Assembly (NCBI GenBank): GCA_963664065.1
Contig: OY760942.1
Span: 2,728,001-2,792,000, forward strand
DNA length: 64,000 bases
Direction of reading: 5' to 3'
Origin: JABDJL01 sp963664065
GTDB lineage: Bacteria > Pseudomonadota > Gammaproteobacteria > Xanthomonadales > SZUA-36
Position numbers and translations under genes: made by a program
The notes under the pieces: generated by a model
Databases searched by the model: none
Told to the model about the DNA's origin: nothing
The model's input: only the letters and a program-made list of their open reading frames with translations
Part shown: piece after piece, positions 45,203 to 55,383 of the stretch
Layout: every line of letters starts with the position of its first letter
Numbering within the stretch: position 1 is the stretch's first letter

Positions 45203-46903
45203 TCAATCAAAACATCCCCTGCCCTGCACGCCGGCAAGGCGGGTGAAAACCAGTTCCTGGCTGCGGAGTGAACCGAAGTCATAGTCCACGTGGATCTCAT
45301 TGCAGCCGTGAACATGAATATTGAGATTACCAATATCCTGACGGATAGCTGTTGAATTGTTGGGTATGACAAATCCAAGCCCTGACAAGCGCTGGCTGGG
45401 AATTGCTACCCCATCATCACCATATTCAAATGGTGCCGCACCGGTTATCCAGGAAGGATCACCGCCAAGAAAGGCAAACCAGGTATAGAAAATTACCGGC
45501 CCCGAAGGATTCTCGCTCACAAAAAGCATGATTCCCTGGTCATTCAGCCCGTCTGCCACCCATGCTCCGCTCAAACTGCCATTAATCGGCGAGTCATCTA
45601 TCGTATTGTCTTCAAGAGAAGCGCCAAGCACAAACAAGCCATTGTTAATATCGCTGACGAGAATGGTGCCATTATCTAAAAACGGATAGACGTTCCAGGC
45701 ACCGGAAAAAGCGAGTGAATCACTGGTCGGCTCGGTATCAAAATAAGCGACTTCTGTCAGTTCTACATTTTCACCAACCACAATCTTCAGGATTCTCAAG
45801 CCAGCGAGGTAATTTGCCTGGTAGAGGTACCCGTCCTTTACATACATATTGTGATCGATCGCCGATGTCGAATGCAGATGCGCATCTGCAAAAACCGGAT
45901 TATCCAGGTCACGCACGTCCAATATCAGTGTTCGGGTATTCATCCCGAAATTGCGCTCGTCAAATTCATCACCCATGAAAAACAGGCCATGTTCTTCATC
46001 CAGCCAACCCTGGTGGCTGTAGGCCGTTTGCGGATAAAGTGCCTTGCCCAACATGACCGGAGCGGTTTTGTCGCTGACATCCACAACGGTCAGGGAATCT
46101 ATATTGCTTGCAAAACAAATTTCCGAACCCTGGTGGTCGGGATCATGGCCGGCATATGTGACACATTGGACATCGTGGCTGTGACCGTCACCGGAATAAC
46201 AACCGGCGAAAACGGGGGACAGGGGAGCCCGGATATCCACCATGTGCAAGCCCCCATCGCATTGCGAACTGCCCACAATATAGGCAAAACCACTTTGTTC
46301 ATTGATGGCAATATTATGTGCCGAACCAACGCCCAGATATAGCGCGTCGGTGTCAAAAACCCGGGGGGAAGTGATGCCGCGTAAACGGCTCAGGTCAAAC
46401 ACCTGCATACCGTGGCCGATAATTCCATCAGCGACAATAAACGCATGATCGGAATAGACTTTCACGTCCCGCCAGGGCCGGTCACCTGACGGGCTCGGCA
46501 GGCGACCGAGAAAAACCGGTGATTCAGGATCGGTAACGTCTACAAAGCTGGTTCCGGTGGAGCGGGCCATCAGGGCGTAGTAACGACCTGTTTGAGGGTC
46601 TTTCCAGCCCCAGCTGTCCGCGCCCCTGCCACCTCCCATGTTTTCCAGCGGCACGCGGGACAGGAGTTCAACATTTTTGCAGGCAAACCCGGAAGACACG
46701 CCCGACTGGCATACTGCACTTTCCGTGCCCTTGATGATCGACTCCTGTGAGCCGAAATCGTCGTGTTGAAGCAGCATGATGTCATCGACAGGTATCGCCA
46801 TGACCACGTTCGCGGTGGCAGTAAGTATAAAGGCTGCAAGAATATTCAGAAATTCAGCGCTACCGAAACGTTCTTTCCGTGTAAGTCCTTTGAAATACGA
46901 CAT
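45203..46903 (-). CDS. Choice-of-anchor B family secreted protein with LVIVD-like repeats
   Basis: 566 residues with an N-terminal signal (NILAAFILTATANVVMA). The body has repeated blades of the form (V/I)DV.DP..P.......: SFVDVTDPESPVFLG, HMVDIRAPLSPVFAG, TVVDVSDKTAPVMLG, LILDVRDLDNPVFAD, plus SHDVQCVTYAG and HQGWLDEEH, as in choice-of-anchor B proteins (TIGR04312-like). The C-terminal 120 residues (GAWVADGLNDQGIMLFVSE onward) resemble the C-terminal domain of the endonuclease at 16481-17812. Cell-surface protein of unknown function. Confidence 0.85.
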   Translation of the reverse strand: MSYFKGLTRKERFGSAEFLNILAAFILTATANVVMAIPVDDIMLLQHDDFGSQESIIKGTESAVCQSGVSSGFACKNVELLSRVPLENMGGGRGADSWGWKDPQTGRYYALMARSTGTSFVDVTDPESPVFLGRLPSPSGDRPWRDVKVYSDHAFIVADGIIGHGMQVFDLSRLRGITSPRVFDTDALYLGVGSAHNIAINEQSGFAYIVGSSQCDGGLHMVDIRAPLSPVFAGCYSGDGHSHDVQCVTYAGHDPDHQGSEICFASNIDSLTVVDVSDKTAPVMLGKALYPQTAYSHQGWLDEEHGLFFMGDEFDERNFGMNTRTLILDVRDLDNPVFADAHLHSTSAIDHNMYVKDGYLYQANYLAGLRILKIVVGENVELTEVAYFDTEPTSDSLAFSGAWNVYPFLDNGTILVSDINNGLFVLGASLEDNTIDDSPINGSLSGAWVADGLNDQGIMLFVSENPSGPVIFYTWFAFLGGDPSWITGAAPFEYGDDGVAIPSQRLSGLGFVIPNNSTAIRQDIGNLNIHVHGCNEIHVDYDFGSLRSQELVFTRLAGVQGRGCFD

Positions 46904-46977
46904 GTGCTGTAGGTTACCTTTTCCCAGGCCCGCATACAAACCTGGTAGTGCGTGAAGATATCGTCGCGAGGGCTCAG

Positions 46978-48225
46978 TCAGGTGACGAATTCCCTGGTCT
47001 GAAAACGCGGCTCACGCCACTTCCCACTTTGCATGATGCCGGCCAGGGTTTTAACGGTAGACCAGATATCCACATATCTTTGATAGAGCGGAGTCAGGCC
47101 GAATCGCAAAATGTCTGGCGCTCGAAAATCTCCAATAAAACCTTCCTCAATCAAGGCCCTCATGATCGCGTAACCCTGTTCATGCGAAATACATACCTGG
47201 CTGCCACGATGTACCGCATCCCTCGGGCTCACAAGCTCGAATCCAAAGCCTGCAAGCTGCTGGTCATAAAGCTGCAAAAACAACTCACCCATAGCGTCGC
47301 ACTTGCGTCGTAGCTGTTGCATGTCGACGTTGTCAAACACATCAAGTGCTGAATCCAGCGAGATCATGCTAAGAATGGGCGGCGTGCCACATAAATTGCT
47401 GGCGATACCTTCAGCGGGTTGATAGTGCTCGTCGAATTCGAAAGGATTCGCGTGACCCAGCCAACCGGTAAGCGGCTGTTGCGCCTGGTTCTGCCATTTC
47501 TCTGCCACGAACAGGAAAGATGGCGCGCCCGGCCCGCCGTTCAGAAACTTGTATCCACAACCTACCGCCAGGTCTACGCCGATATCGTTCAAAGCCAGCG
47601 GCATTGAGACTGCGCTGTGCGCCAGGTCCCACAACATCAGGGCACCTGAATCATGTGCTTTCGCTGTGAGTGCGGCCATGTCGTGCATCCAGCCGTTGCG
47701 ATAATTAACGTGCGTCACGCTGACTACTGCCACCTCATCGTCGATCACGTCTTGCACACGGCCCGGTTCTGCACGCCTGACCTCAAAGTGTTTTTCCAGC
47801 AATTCAGTTAATCCGTCAATGATGTACAGATCCGACGGAAAGTTGCCGGACTCGGTGACGATCACTCGCCGGTCCGGTTTGAGCCTCAAAGCCATGGACA
47901 ACAGCTTGAACAAATTAACCGATGTTGAGTCAGCCACGACAACCTCACCGGGTTTGGCCCCGATCAAACGGGCAATTTTCTTCCCAGTGGCCAGTGGCAG
48001 GTGAATCCATTGCTCGTCATTCCAGGATCGAATCAGGCCCTTGCCCCATTGACGATTTATGGCATCTTCAAGGCTTTCACGAGAACGGTGTGGTAAAGGG
48101 CCCAGGGAATTTCCGTCAAGATATACCACGTCGGGCGGCATATCGAATTCGTCCCGGAAAGAGGCTAGAGGATCAGACTCGTCAAGTTCCCGGCAATACG
48201 CCTTGTCAATTTTGTTATTGTTCAT
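46978..48225 (-). CDS. kynU: Kynureninase
   Basis: 415 residues, PLP fold type I. Motifs: VYLDGNSLGPLP, VVVADSTSVNLFK, LWDLAHSAVSMPL with the PLP Asp, and the Schiff-base Lys in VGCGYKFLNGGPGAP. It cleaves kynurenine or 3-hydroxykynurenine to (hydroxy)anthranilate and alanine. A longer open frame to TTG 48246 exists, but ATG 48225 matches the family start. No other kynurenine-pathway gene is adjacent. A DksA-like gene lies 32 bp upstream on the same strand. Confidence 0.95.
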   Translation of the reverse strand: MNNNKIDKAYCRELDESDPLASFRDEFDMPPDVVYLDGNSLGPLPHRSRESLEDAINRQWGKGLIRSWNDEQWIHLPLATGKKIARLIGAKPGEVVVADSTSVNLFKLLSMALRLKPDRRVIVTESGNFPSDLYIIDGLTELLEKHFEVRRAEPGRVQDVIDDEVAVVSVTHVNYRNGWMHDMAALTAKAHDSGALMLWDLAHSAVSMPLALNDIGVDLAVGCGYKFLNGGPGAPSFLFVAEKWQNQAQQPLTGWLGHANPFEFDEHYQPAEGIASNLCGTPPILSMISLDSALDVFDNVDMQQLRRKCDAMGELFLQLYDQQLAGFGFELVSPRDAVHRGSQVCISHEQGYAIMRALIEEGFIGDFRAPDILRFGLTPLYQRYVDIWSTVKTLAGIMQSGKWREPRFQTREFVT

Positions 48226-48257
48226 TTGATGACTGGTTGAAGCCAATTTCGACAGAA

Positions 48258-48524
48258 TTACCTCAACTGGCTGTCCTTGCTGGCCCGCCTGTTGTAACCA
48301 CTTTGATTTTCAAGAGTTTTGTCCTGTTCCTCCTGACAACTGACACAAAGCCGAACACCACTAATGGCTTTCCGGCGAGCCTCGGGGATCGTTGCATCAC
48401 ACTGTGCACAACGTTCGAGGCTTTCTCCGCTCGGCAAGTTACGGCGCGCGCGTTGTACTGCATCCTCGACGGTTGCGTCGATCTGATCCTGTACCGCACC
48501 GTCGCCGGCCCAACCTGTTGCCAT
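48258..48524 (-). CDS. DksA/TraR-type zinc finger protein
   Basis: 88 residues with the four-Cys zinc finger CAQCDATIPEARRKAISGVRLCVSC and a short N-terminal helix. It is shorter than DksA (151), without the long coiled coil, like TraR/YbiI. YbiI-type proteins may bind the RNA polymerase secondary channel, but activity is not assured. AGGAG lies near the start. Confidence 0.85.
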   Translation of the reverse strand: MATGWAGDGAVQDQIDATVEDAVQRARRNLPSGESLERCAQCDATIPEARRKAISGVRLCVSCQEEQDKTLENQSGYNRRASKDSQLR

Positions 48525-48670
48525 CAGAACTCCTTAATGATCACTGGTATGTTCACTTTCTATACGCCTTTATGAGCTGTGTCGCAAGCATAGGGCTTGC
48601 CATCAATACAAAATAATTCCGCAATTCAACCAGCAAGGTTAAGATCAACTGACAGTCAAGGGCATAGTGA

Positions 48671-50138
48671 ATGAAAGCTCAAGCTCGATTCTCTTCAATG
48701 TTAGTTGTCCTAGTGGCAATTGCGGGTATTACAACAGCTTCTGCCAGGGACACCAGCCTGGTCATTTTTTTACGTGGATGACCTGGGTTACGGAGATTTG
48801 GGCACCTACGGACACCCCATCGTGAAAACCCCCAACATTGACAGGCTGGCTTCTGAAGGCATCAGCTACACCCAGTTTTACGCTCCCGCACCCTTGTGTT
48901 CGCCTTCACGGGCAGCGATGTTGACCGGACGCTCGCCATACCGCACAGGGATTCGATCCTGGATACCAGATGGCCAGGATGTTCATATTGGTGAAAATGA
49001 AATTACCATTGCTCACCTATTGCAGGAAAAGGGCTACAAAACCGCCGTAATGGGCAAGCTGCACCTCAATGGCGGTGCGGGGATGAAAGACCACCCGCAG
49101 GCGAATGACCTGGGTTTTGAGCATAGTTTTGTATTTACCGGCGGTTGGGCGAAAAATGCACGCACCGAGTCGCCAGCCGCCGACGGTAGCCCGCGACGCG
49201 GAAAAATCTACCCGGATAATTTCCTGCACAACGGTGTGCCGGTGGGGGAGACCGGAAAGTTCAGCGCCGAACTGGTAAGCGACGAGGTTATTGCATGGCT
49301 GGACGCGCTGGATGATGATAAGCCGTTTTTTCTGTACATCCCCTATTCCGAGGTGCGCGTGCCGGTTGCTTCTCCTGGAAAATTCCTCGATATGTACTCG
49401 GATTTCATCTCCGGCCATGCCAGAGAAAATCCTGACATATTCCATTTCGACTTTAAGAGCCTGCCCTACCGTGGCAGTGGCGAGTACTACGCCAACATCA
49501 GCTTTCTTGATGAACAGGTCGGACGTGTTATGGAAAAACTTGGTGAACTGGGCAGAGCGGATGACACCATTATTATCTTTACCAGCGACAACGGGCCGGT
49601 AAGCCGTGAATCACGCAAGCCGTGGGAACTGGGCATGGCCGGTGAAACCGGCGGCCTGAGGGGCCGTAAAGACAACCTGTTCGAGGGTGGAATCCGGGTA
49701 CCCGCCATTTTCAGGTATCCACCACTGATTAGGCCCGGTCAGACATCTAATGAACCGGTTCATGGGGTTGATCTGCTACCTACTCTCGCCGATCTGTTGG
49801 AATTCGAACCGCCGCAAGACCGGGTACTGGATGGCCAATCCATCGTGCCAACCCTTACCGGGGAAGTGCTGGAGAGAAAAAAACCGCTTTTCTGGACCAT
49901 TGACATGCCGGACCAGGACGTCCCGGTGAATGAATGGGCCATTCGAGATGGTGACTGGAAGATGATTCTGGATCGGGACGAAAAACCCAAATACCTGTTC
50001 AATATCTCTGAAGACCCCTACGAGATGTACAACATGCTCGATCGGCAAAGCGCGATATCAGATTCTCTTTTCAGCCTGTTTCTTGAATTCAAGAACAGCA
50101 TTGATTCCGATGTGATCAAGAAAGCACGGGAAGACTAA
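48671..50138 (+). pseudogene. Secreted type I sulfatase, frameshifted near its N-terminus
   Basis: ATG 48671 begins a signal peptide (MKAQARFSSMLVVLVAIAG ... ASA) followed by RDTSLVIF. The run of seven T at 48765-48771 then throws the frame to an early stop. Removing one T gives VIFYVDDLGYGDLGTYG and continues uninterrupted to 50138 (about 488 residues). It has the formylglycine site CSPSRAAMLTGR, GKLHLNG, TSDNGP and the C-terminal sulfatase region. The Cys in CSPSR implies activation by a formylglycine-generating enzyme, not seen here. It would hydrolyse sulfate esters, perhaps of marine polysaccharides. If the extra T is an assembly error the gene is intact. Confidence 0.85.
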
Positions 50139-50140
50139 TC

Positions 50141-50156
50141 ACCGCCCGAAGGCGGT
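50141..50156. terminator. Bidirectional hairpin between convergent genes
   Basis: ACCGCC, CGAA loop, GGCGGT: a perfect six-base stem two bases after the sulfatase stop and before the end of the convergent zinc-ribbon gene. There is no T-tract, so termination strength is uncertain. Confidence 0.45.
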
Positions 50157-50158
50157 AC

Positions 50159-50353
50159 TCAGCTAACTGAACAACTCATATCCGCCCCGCAACACATGGG
50201 TGATTTGATTTTTCCATGTCCGTTCGGGCACTTTGAAATTTGCACCTCGGAACCATTGTCCAGTTCCAGTGTGTCGTTTTCCAGAGGCGCATCACAATGG
50301 CCGCAAGTGGCGTTAACGCTCATTCCGCATTTGTCACATTCATAAGTTGCCAT
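50159..50353 (-). CDS. Small zinc-ribbon protein
   Basis: 64 residues from ATG 50353 with GGAG about nine bases upstream. Two CxxC pairs (CDKCGMSVNATCGHCDAPL) and a C-terminal MCCGADMSC make at least one zinc ribbon, similar to rubredoxin- or DUF-type small metal proteins. Function unknown; it is not in an operon. Confidence 0.7.
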   Translation of the reverse strand: MATYECDKCGMSVNATCGHCDAPLENDTLELDNGSEVQISKCPNGHGKIKSPMCCGADMSCSVS

Positions 50354-50559
50354 TTTGTTTTTCTCCTTAGGTATTTCCTGTACCTGTAAATTCATTCAAG
50401 ACCGAGTTCACCTGCCTAGGTATTGCCCGGTAAAGTATAGCTGTTCATGTACCACCCGGCATCGGTGAAAGGACTCGCCATTCCCTGCGATACTTGCCTG
50501 GCACCCATCCGCTTCCCGGTTCGCTGATCCTGTTAAGATTACCTTGAAGGAGTACTGGC

Positions 50560-51192
50560 ATGCCTCAAATAAAACTCAGTTATTTTGACTTTGATGGCGG
50601 ACGCGGTGAACCCGTCCGGCTTGCAATGGCGCTGGGCAATATTCCCTTCGAAGATCACCGTTTTCCACTCAGTGACTGGCCTTTGCTGCGGGACCAAACC
50701 CCTTTTCACCAGGTTCCGGTGATGGAAATCGATGGTGAAACATTCACACAAACCAATACCATGAGCCGCTATGTGGGGAAACTGGCAGGGCTCTACCCAC
50801 AAGACCCGCTCGAAGCAGCCCGTTGTGACGAGGTGATGAGCGTCATAGAAGATATTCTGGGTAAAGTTATTGTGACTTTCAGGATCGAAGACGAAGATGA
50901 AAAACGCCTGGCCAGAATAGCCCTGGCCGAAGGCCCGATCAGCCTGTACCTTAAGCGCCTGGATGAAATGCTTACCGAGCGTGGCGGTCAATATTTTGCC
51001 GATAATCGTCTGACCATCACAGACCTTAAAGTCTTCGTGTGGATTCGCGGTCTGCGCTCAGGAATTCTGGACCATGTTCCGGCCGATATCGTTGAAACAC
51101 AGGCGCCGGGGCTGGTTGAGCACTTTGAGCGCGTCAATGCACACCCCGGCATTGTTGCTTATTACGAATCCCGGAAATCAGCCCAATCCTGA
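50560..51192 (+). CDS. Glutathione S-transferase (sigma/alpha/mu-like)
   Basis: 210 residues. KLSYFDFDGGRGEPVRLAMAL at the N-terminus (with catalytic-type Tyr8), VPVMEIDGETFTQTNTMSRYV (the glutathione-binding cis-Pro and Gln-Thr positions), and a helical C-domain ending AHPGIVAYYESR. It resembles eukaryotic-type sigma GSTs and prostaglandin-D synthase relatives that occur in some marine gammaproteobacteria. Cytosolic; substrate unknown. AAGGAG precedes the ATG. Confidence 0.9.
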   Translation: MPQIKLSYFDFDGGRGEPVRLAMALGNIPFEDHRFPLSDWPLLRDQTPFHQVPVMEIDGETFTQTNTMSRYVGKLAGLYPQDPLEAARCDEVMSVIEDILGKVIVTFRIEDEDEKRLARIALAEGPISLYLKRLDEMLTERGGQYFADNRLTITDLKVFVWIRGLRSGILDHVPADIVETQAPGLVEHFERVNAHPGIVAYYESRKSAQS

Positions 51193-51222
51193 GTGAAAAG
51201 GTACCTGTCAGGGGAGGTCAGG

Positions 51223-53377
51223 CTAGTCGAAGCCAACCGTGGTCCTGATGCCAATGGTTCTTGGGCGCACCACCGTGGGTTCATTAAATATCCGGCAACA
51301 GGACGATACAGCAAGCTCTCCGGTCAGGTTGTTGATAAACAACTCTACATACCAGGCGCCGATATCAGCTCCCAGTCTAAAATTCAACAAGGTATAGGCG
51401 TCAAGATGTTCAGCCCGTGGAAAGGCGGGTGACTGGTCAAAGATCGTATTACGCGAACCGATATGTTGCACACTGGCATTGAGAAAGACCGGGGTGTTGT
51501 TGCGCCATTGAAAATTCCAGGTAGCCGCCAGGTTTGCAGTCCATCGGGGCACATTGGGAATTCGTGTGCCAGCGGGAGTATCGACGGAGGGATCTGTAAA
51601 TGCCTGGGCCAATTCTGCCTTGTTGTAACCAAAACCACCCTCGAGGCTGAACGCATCATTAACCAGCCAACTGAAGTCCACTTCCAGGCCATCACTGGTG
51701 GCTTTACCGACATTGTCCAGGACAACAAATCCGCAGACTTCATCGAGTGCACTGATCTGCATGCTGTTCCAATCGATGTGAAATGCCGTGGCATTGAGTG
51801 AAAACCGGCCATCGTCGGAGCGGGTCTTCACACCAGCTTCATAATTGCTCAGGTCGTCCGAGTCGATCAACACACGCGACCCGCACAAAGCAACCGAGGC
51901 CGAATTATTTAATTGCCCGGGACGAAATCCTTCGGAATAAAGCCCATACACCATGGTCTCTTCAGAAATGTCCCAGGATAAGGATGCCTTGAATACGTAA
52001 TCGCTGGTGCCCCCATTCAAGGTACTATCAAGGGAGTTTGTGGCAAAGTATCCAACCGACGAAAAATCGCGGTCATTCTTGTACCAGCGCCCACCGATAG
52101 TGGCTGCCAGATCATCCCGTAATTGCCAGCTAACTTCCCCGAAAAGCGCGGTATCTTCTCGCACTGATTTTTCCTGCACATTCAAAATTACGTCAAAGAA
52201 ACCTGGGACTGTTCCGAAATCAAGTCGATCAGATTCCTGGTTAAGATAGTAGAAACCCGCCAGCCAGTTGATTTCTTCCCTATCAGAACTGATTCGAAAC
52301 TCCTGCGAAATATCGCGTTGATGTATGTCAGTCGAGAATGGAGCCTCACTATCTATCCCAAAGAAAATATACAGTTCCGGAGACCAGTCCACATTCATTA
52401 AGGCGTCTTTTTCATACCAGGAAGTTGCAGAATAAACTTCGCCCCATGCCATTTGCCATTTCAACCGCAGCGAGGCCAGTCTCAAACCCTCATCCCTCGG
52501 TTCCGGTGAATACAGAACCCTCTGGTATTCGTCAGTCGTAGGCAGGGCGTTCCAAGGTTTGCCGAAAGGATCGGTATAGTTGTAGCCGCCGCTTTCGATA
52601 TTTTCTGCATAAATACGCGCCAGGACCTCAAGATTATCTGTGGGGTTCCACAATCCACTCAAACGCAGTGCAGATCGCCTGGTGCTGTTGATGTCATCAC
52701 GCCCAAGGCCGATATCGTCGATAAAGCCATCATCGTCCTGGTACAGCACTGCCAGGCGAATGGCAGACTGATCACCGGTTGGCTGATTGAGTACATAACT
52801 GCCGCCAAAATTCATGCCGCCATGCTCTGTACTGCCCAGGTTCAGGCTCATCTTGCCTGGAAGGATCCGTAGGGTCGGGATCATTGGTGATGACGCGAAT
52901 AGCCCCGCCCATTGAATTGGCACCGATCAACGTCCCCTGAGGACCACGTAAAACCTCAACCCGTTTCACGTCCAGCACGGCTGCATCACCAGGTGTGGTG
53001 AAAAGTCCAGTGACGAAGGTCATCGCCGTGTCGTCCACGTAGTAAGTATTGATGGATTCAGTGGACTGGAAACTGTCGCTGTCAGCCAGGCCCCGAATGA
53101 TGACCGAGTTGCCACCAAAGGCACCATCACGAACATTAAGATTTGGAATCAAACGCCACCAGTCATCGAGGCTGATTGCTCCCAGGTCTTCCAGTTGCTT
53201 GCCGGACAATACACCAACACTCATCGGGAGGTCCTGCAGTCTGACTTCACGCAAAGTGGCCGTGACAATGATTTCTTCCAATACCCGTTCACGACCATCG
53301 CCAACTGCTTCTTGGGCAGAGGCCTGTATTGAAATTAGAAACAAAAGAGCTGCGCTTGAACGGATCATGGTTTTCAT
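51223..53377 (-). pseudogene. TonB-dependent receptor broken by one frameshift
   Basis: From ATG 53377 (MKTMIRSSAALLFLISIQASA signal) through the TonB-box-like LEEIIVTATLREVRLQDLP and plug (IRGLADSDSFQSTE, EVLRGPQGTLIGANSMGGAIRVITNDP), the frame breaks at about 52861. The other frame continues PGKMSLNLGSTEHGGMNFG to 51223 and ends FRLGADIGAW ... VGFD. An extra T (CCTTCC read as CCTCC) restores one receptor of about 717 residues. The stop of the TolB/TPR gene lies two bases before the ATG, so the pair was one operon. Substrate unknown. Confidence 0.85.
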
Positions 53378-53379
53378 GG

Positions 53380-54802
53380 CTAATTTGCCTGTGCAGAAGG
53401 CCCCGGCCCACAACTCCGCACACCTTGATCTAGTTGACAAAAAGTCGGCCAGCCATATCTGTCCCAATAATCGGCGATGCCAATATATTCCAGCAACTCA
53501 ATATAGCGGGGATGGCTTCGCACTTTCTCAACACCCTGAACTTCAACCCATAAGAATACCGGATTGAGCAGTTTCTGGTCATACAACTCAAAGGCCATTT
53601 CCACGAACTGATCTTGACGGTCCAAATAGGGCAAATACACCCAATACATGGTAGGGCGCAACTTACCTTCTGATAGCCATTGGTCGAATTGATGAGCTGC
53701 CTTATCAACCAAGCTAGGATCGTAAACGGCGGGCACCAGCACATCAGCCAGTTCCGGCATAACGCCGAACATCATGTTAATCATGCGTAAGTCTTCGACA
53801 GCCTGCTTCTGCGATATTCTGTGCTTCCTAATCTCCGGGTAACTCGCTGTTATGGAAACAGGCATCAGTTCAACCAGCATTGCATCATAACAATCAGAAA
53901 GTTGAGGATCCTTGAGCAAGCTGCTCGCCCATACGGCCAGTGGCCCAACAGAGAAAAAGCTAAGGGGATCGTTTCGATAAAACTCTATACCGGCATCCCA
54001 GGCTTGCTGGGCCTGACCCAGATTGACTAAGGCTGATGGCGGGGCCATGGAAATCTTGGAATTGGAAGAATTACTGTTGAAGCGATCAATTGCATCCTGG
54101 GACTCCTGCCACTCGTAACGTATGGAGTGCACCATCGCAAGGACGGCCAGTGAATCACTTAAACTGGAGTCAATTTCCAGACCCTGGTTGGCAAAATTAA
54201 CTGCCATTTCGCAACTTGGACTTTTACGGTCATCCATGCCCCAGCATGCGAGCGCATATTCAAAAGCAATCGCAGCATAAACAGCCGCATAACCAGGATC
54301 ACGTAACCGCGCGGCTTTCAGGGCTTCCATCCGGGTGTTGCCCTGATCAGGATCATGCCCTGTTACCTGCAGGTATCTGGCCTGTAGATAAAGTCGGTGT
54401 GCCTCAGGATCCGAGGTTGGCGCCGATTTACGGATTTGGGCCTGTAAGCCCGGGTCTGATTCCGGCATGCCAAGATTCATCGCCACTGCACGAACCAGGT
54501 CGTTTTGGAGGCTGAAAAGATCCCGGCTCGCGCGCTGGTAGCGCTCCGACCAGAGTTCTTCGCCACTGTCATCCAAAAGCGTGACAGCCACCTTAGAACT
54601 GGTCCCCGGCCTTTTCCAGCGTACCCTCAAGTACGAACTCAACACCCAGTTTGGCCGCAATGCCCGGTATATCGAGACCGGCGCGCATAATCGCTTCTGA
54701 CGATGTGTGGGCAGGAACACTGAAAACTGGAATCGCTCTCAGGGAATTGCGCAGAGCATCGGCAATACCGGAACCGTAGGGTTGCGCATCGGCGTCCATT
54801 GC
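53380..54802 (-). pseudogene. TolB-like/TPR gene, 5' end lost at IS element and internally frameshifted
   Basis: Minus-strand coding starts at the end of the mobile element with DADAQPYGSGIADALRNSL, the second half of the TolB-like motif, and runs to GVEFVLEGTLEKAGDQ, where a shift occurs near 54597 (an extra T). After that KVAVTLLDDSGEELWSERYQ and TPR-like repeats run to 53380. The missing segment, including any membrane helix, would lie upstream, where the IS1595 element now sits (its end is 54803). It overlaps the TonB receptor gene's start region by operon design. Clearly degraded. Confidence 0.8.
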
Positions 54803-54828
54803 ATTGGTAATTATGCCCTTGACGAAAT
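54803..54828 (+). repeat. Left terminal inverted repeat of IS1595-type element
   Basis: 26 bases, exact reverse complement of 56468-56493. The sequence starts ATTGGTAATTATG on the plus strand and directly abuts the truncated TolB/TPR coding region. Confidence 0.85.
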
Positions 54829-54853
54829 ATACTGAGGGGGCTAGTGTGCCCGG

Positions 54854-55366
54854 ATGGATTTTCCGCGGTGGCTCCGATGGTGCTTGCTTGTTTTTGTGGA
54901 GGAAGCACTTGTTGGCTTTCTCGGGACTCGTGACATGATGACGCAGTTCTGGCCGGCGGTGGCGCCGTTTCTTACCATTCTTGGGTTTGGGTCCGGGCTG
55001 GCTGCTCTGTCAATGTTTTTCGACCGGTGGATGGCCGATTACAAAAAATGGCGGAGAGAACAGACCGCGCAGCAACAAGAAGCACTGCGGCAGCGACAGG
55101 CAGACGAACTGCGACGGCGGGACGAGGCACTGCGCAGACTTGATTATGTTAAAAAGTTTCTTAGGAGCCCAGGGGAAGGCACCACCGCCAAAAGAGAGAA
55201 GTTTAATATTGTTTTCCGGGAGCTTAAGGAAATGGGGCTCCTCGGAGGAGACCTAAAGGGAGGCGACCTCCTTGACACAGTGTATAAACGAGCCTGCCAA
55301 GCAGAGACCTACTTGGAAGAATTTGGGTGTGATGAAGCTATTAGGCGGATTGCGGGTGATGGGTAG
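54854..55366 (+). CDS. Passenger gene: membrane-anchored coiled-coil protein, unknown
   Basis: 170 residues. An N-terminal hydrophobic helix (FLTILGFGSGLAALSMFF region) is followed by a charged coiled coil (YKKWRREQTAQQQEALRQRQADELRRRDEALRRLDYVKKF) and a C-terminal GLLGGDLKGGDLLD segment. I do not recognise the family. The start is uncertain: ATG 54854 lacks a ribosome site and internal starts exist. Lying inside the transposable element, it may be a passenger of no role in transposition. Confidence 0.5.
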   Translation: MDFPRWLRWCLLVFVEEALVGFLGTRDMMTQFWPAVAPFLTILGFGSGLAALSMFFDRWMADYKKWRREQTAQQQEALRQRQADELRRRDEALRRLDYVKKFLRSPGEGTTAKREKFNIVFRELKEMGLLGGDLKGGDLLDTVYKRACQAETYLEEFGCDEAIRRIAGDG

Positions 55367-55383
55367 CAAAATGAACCAATATG

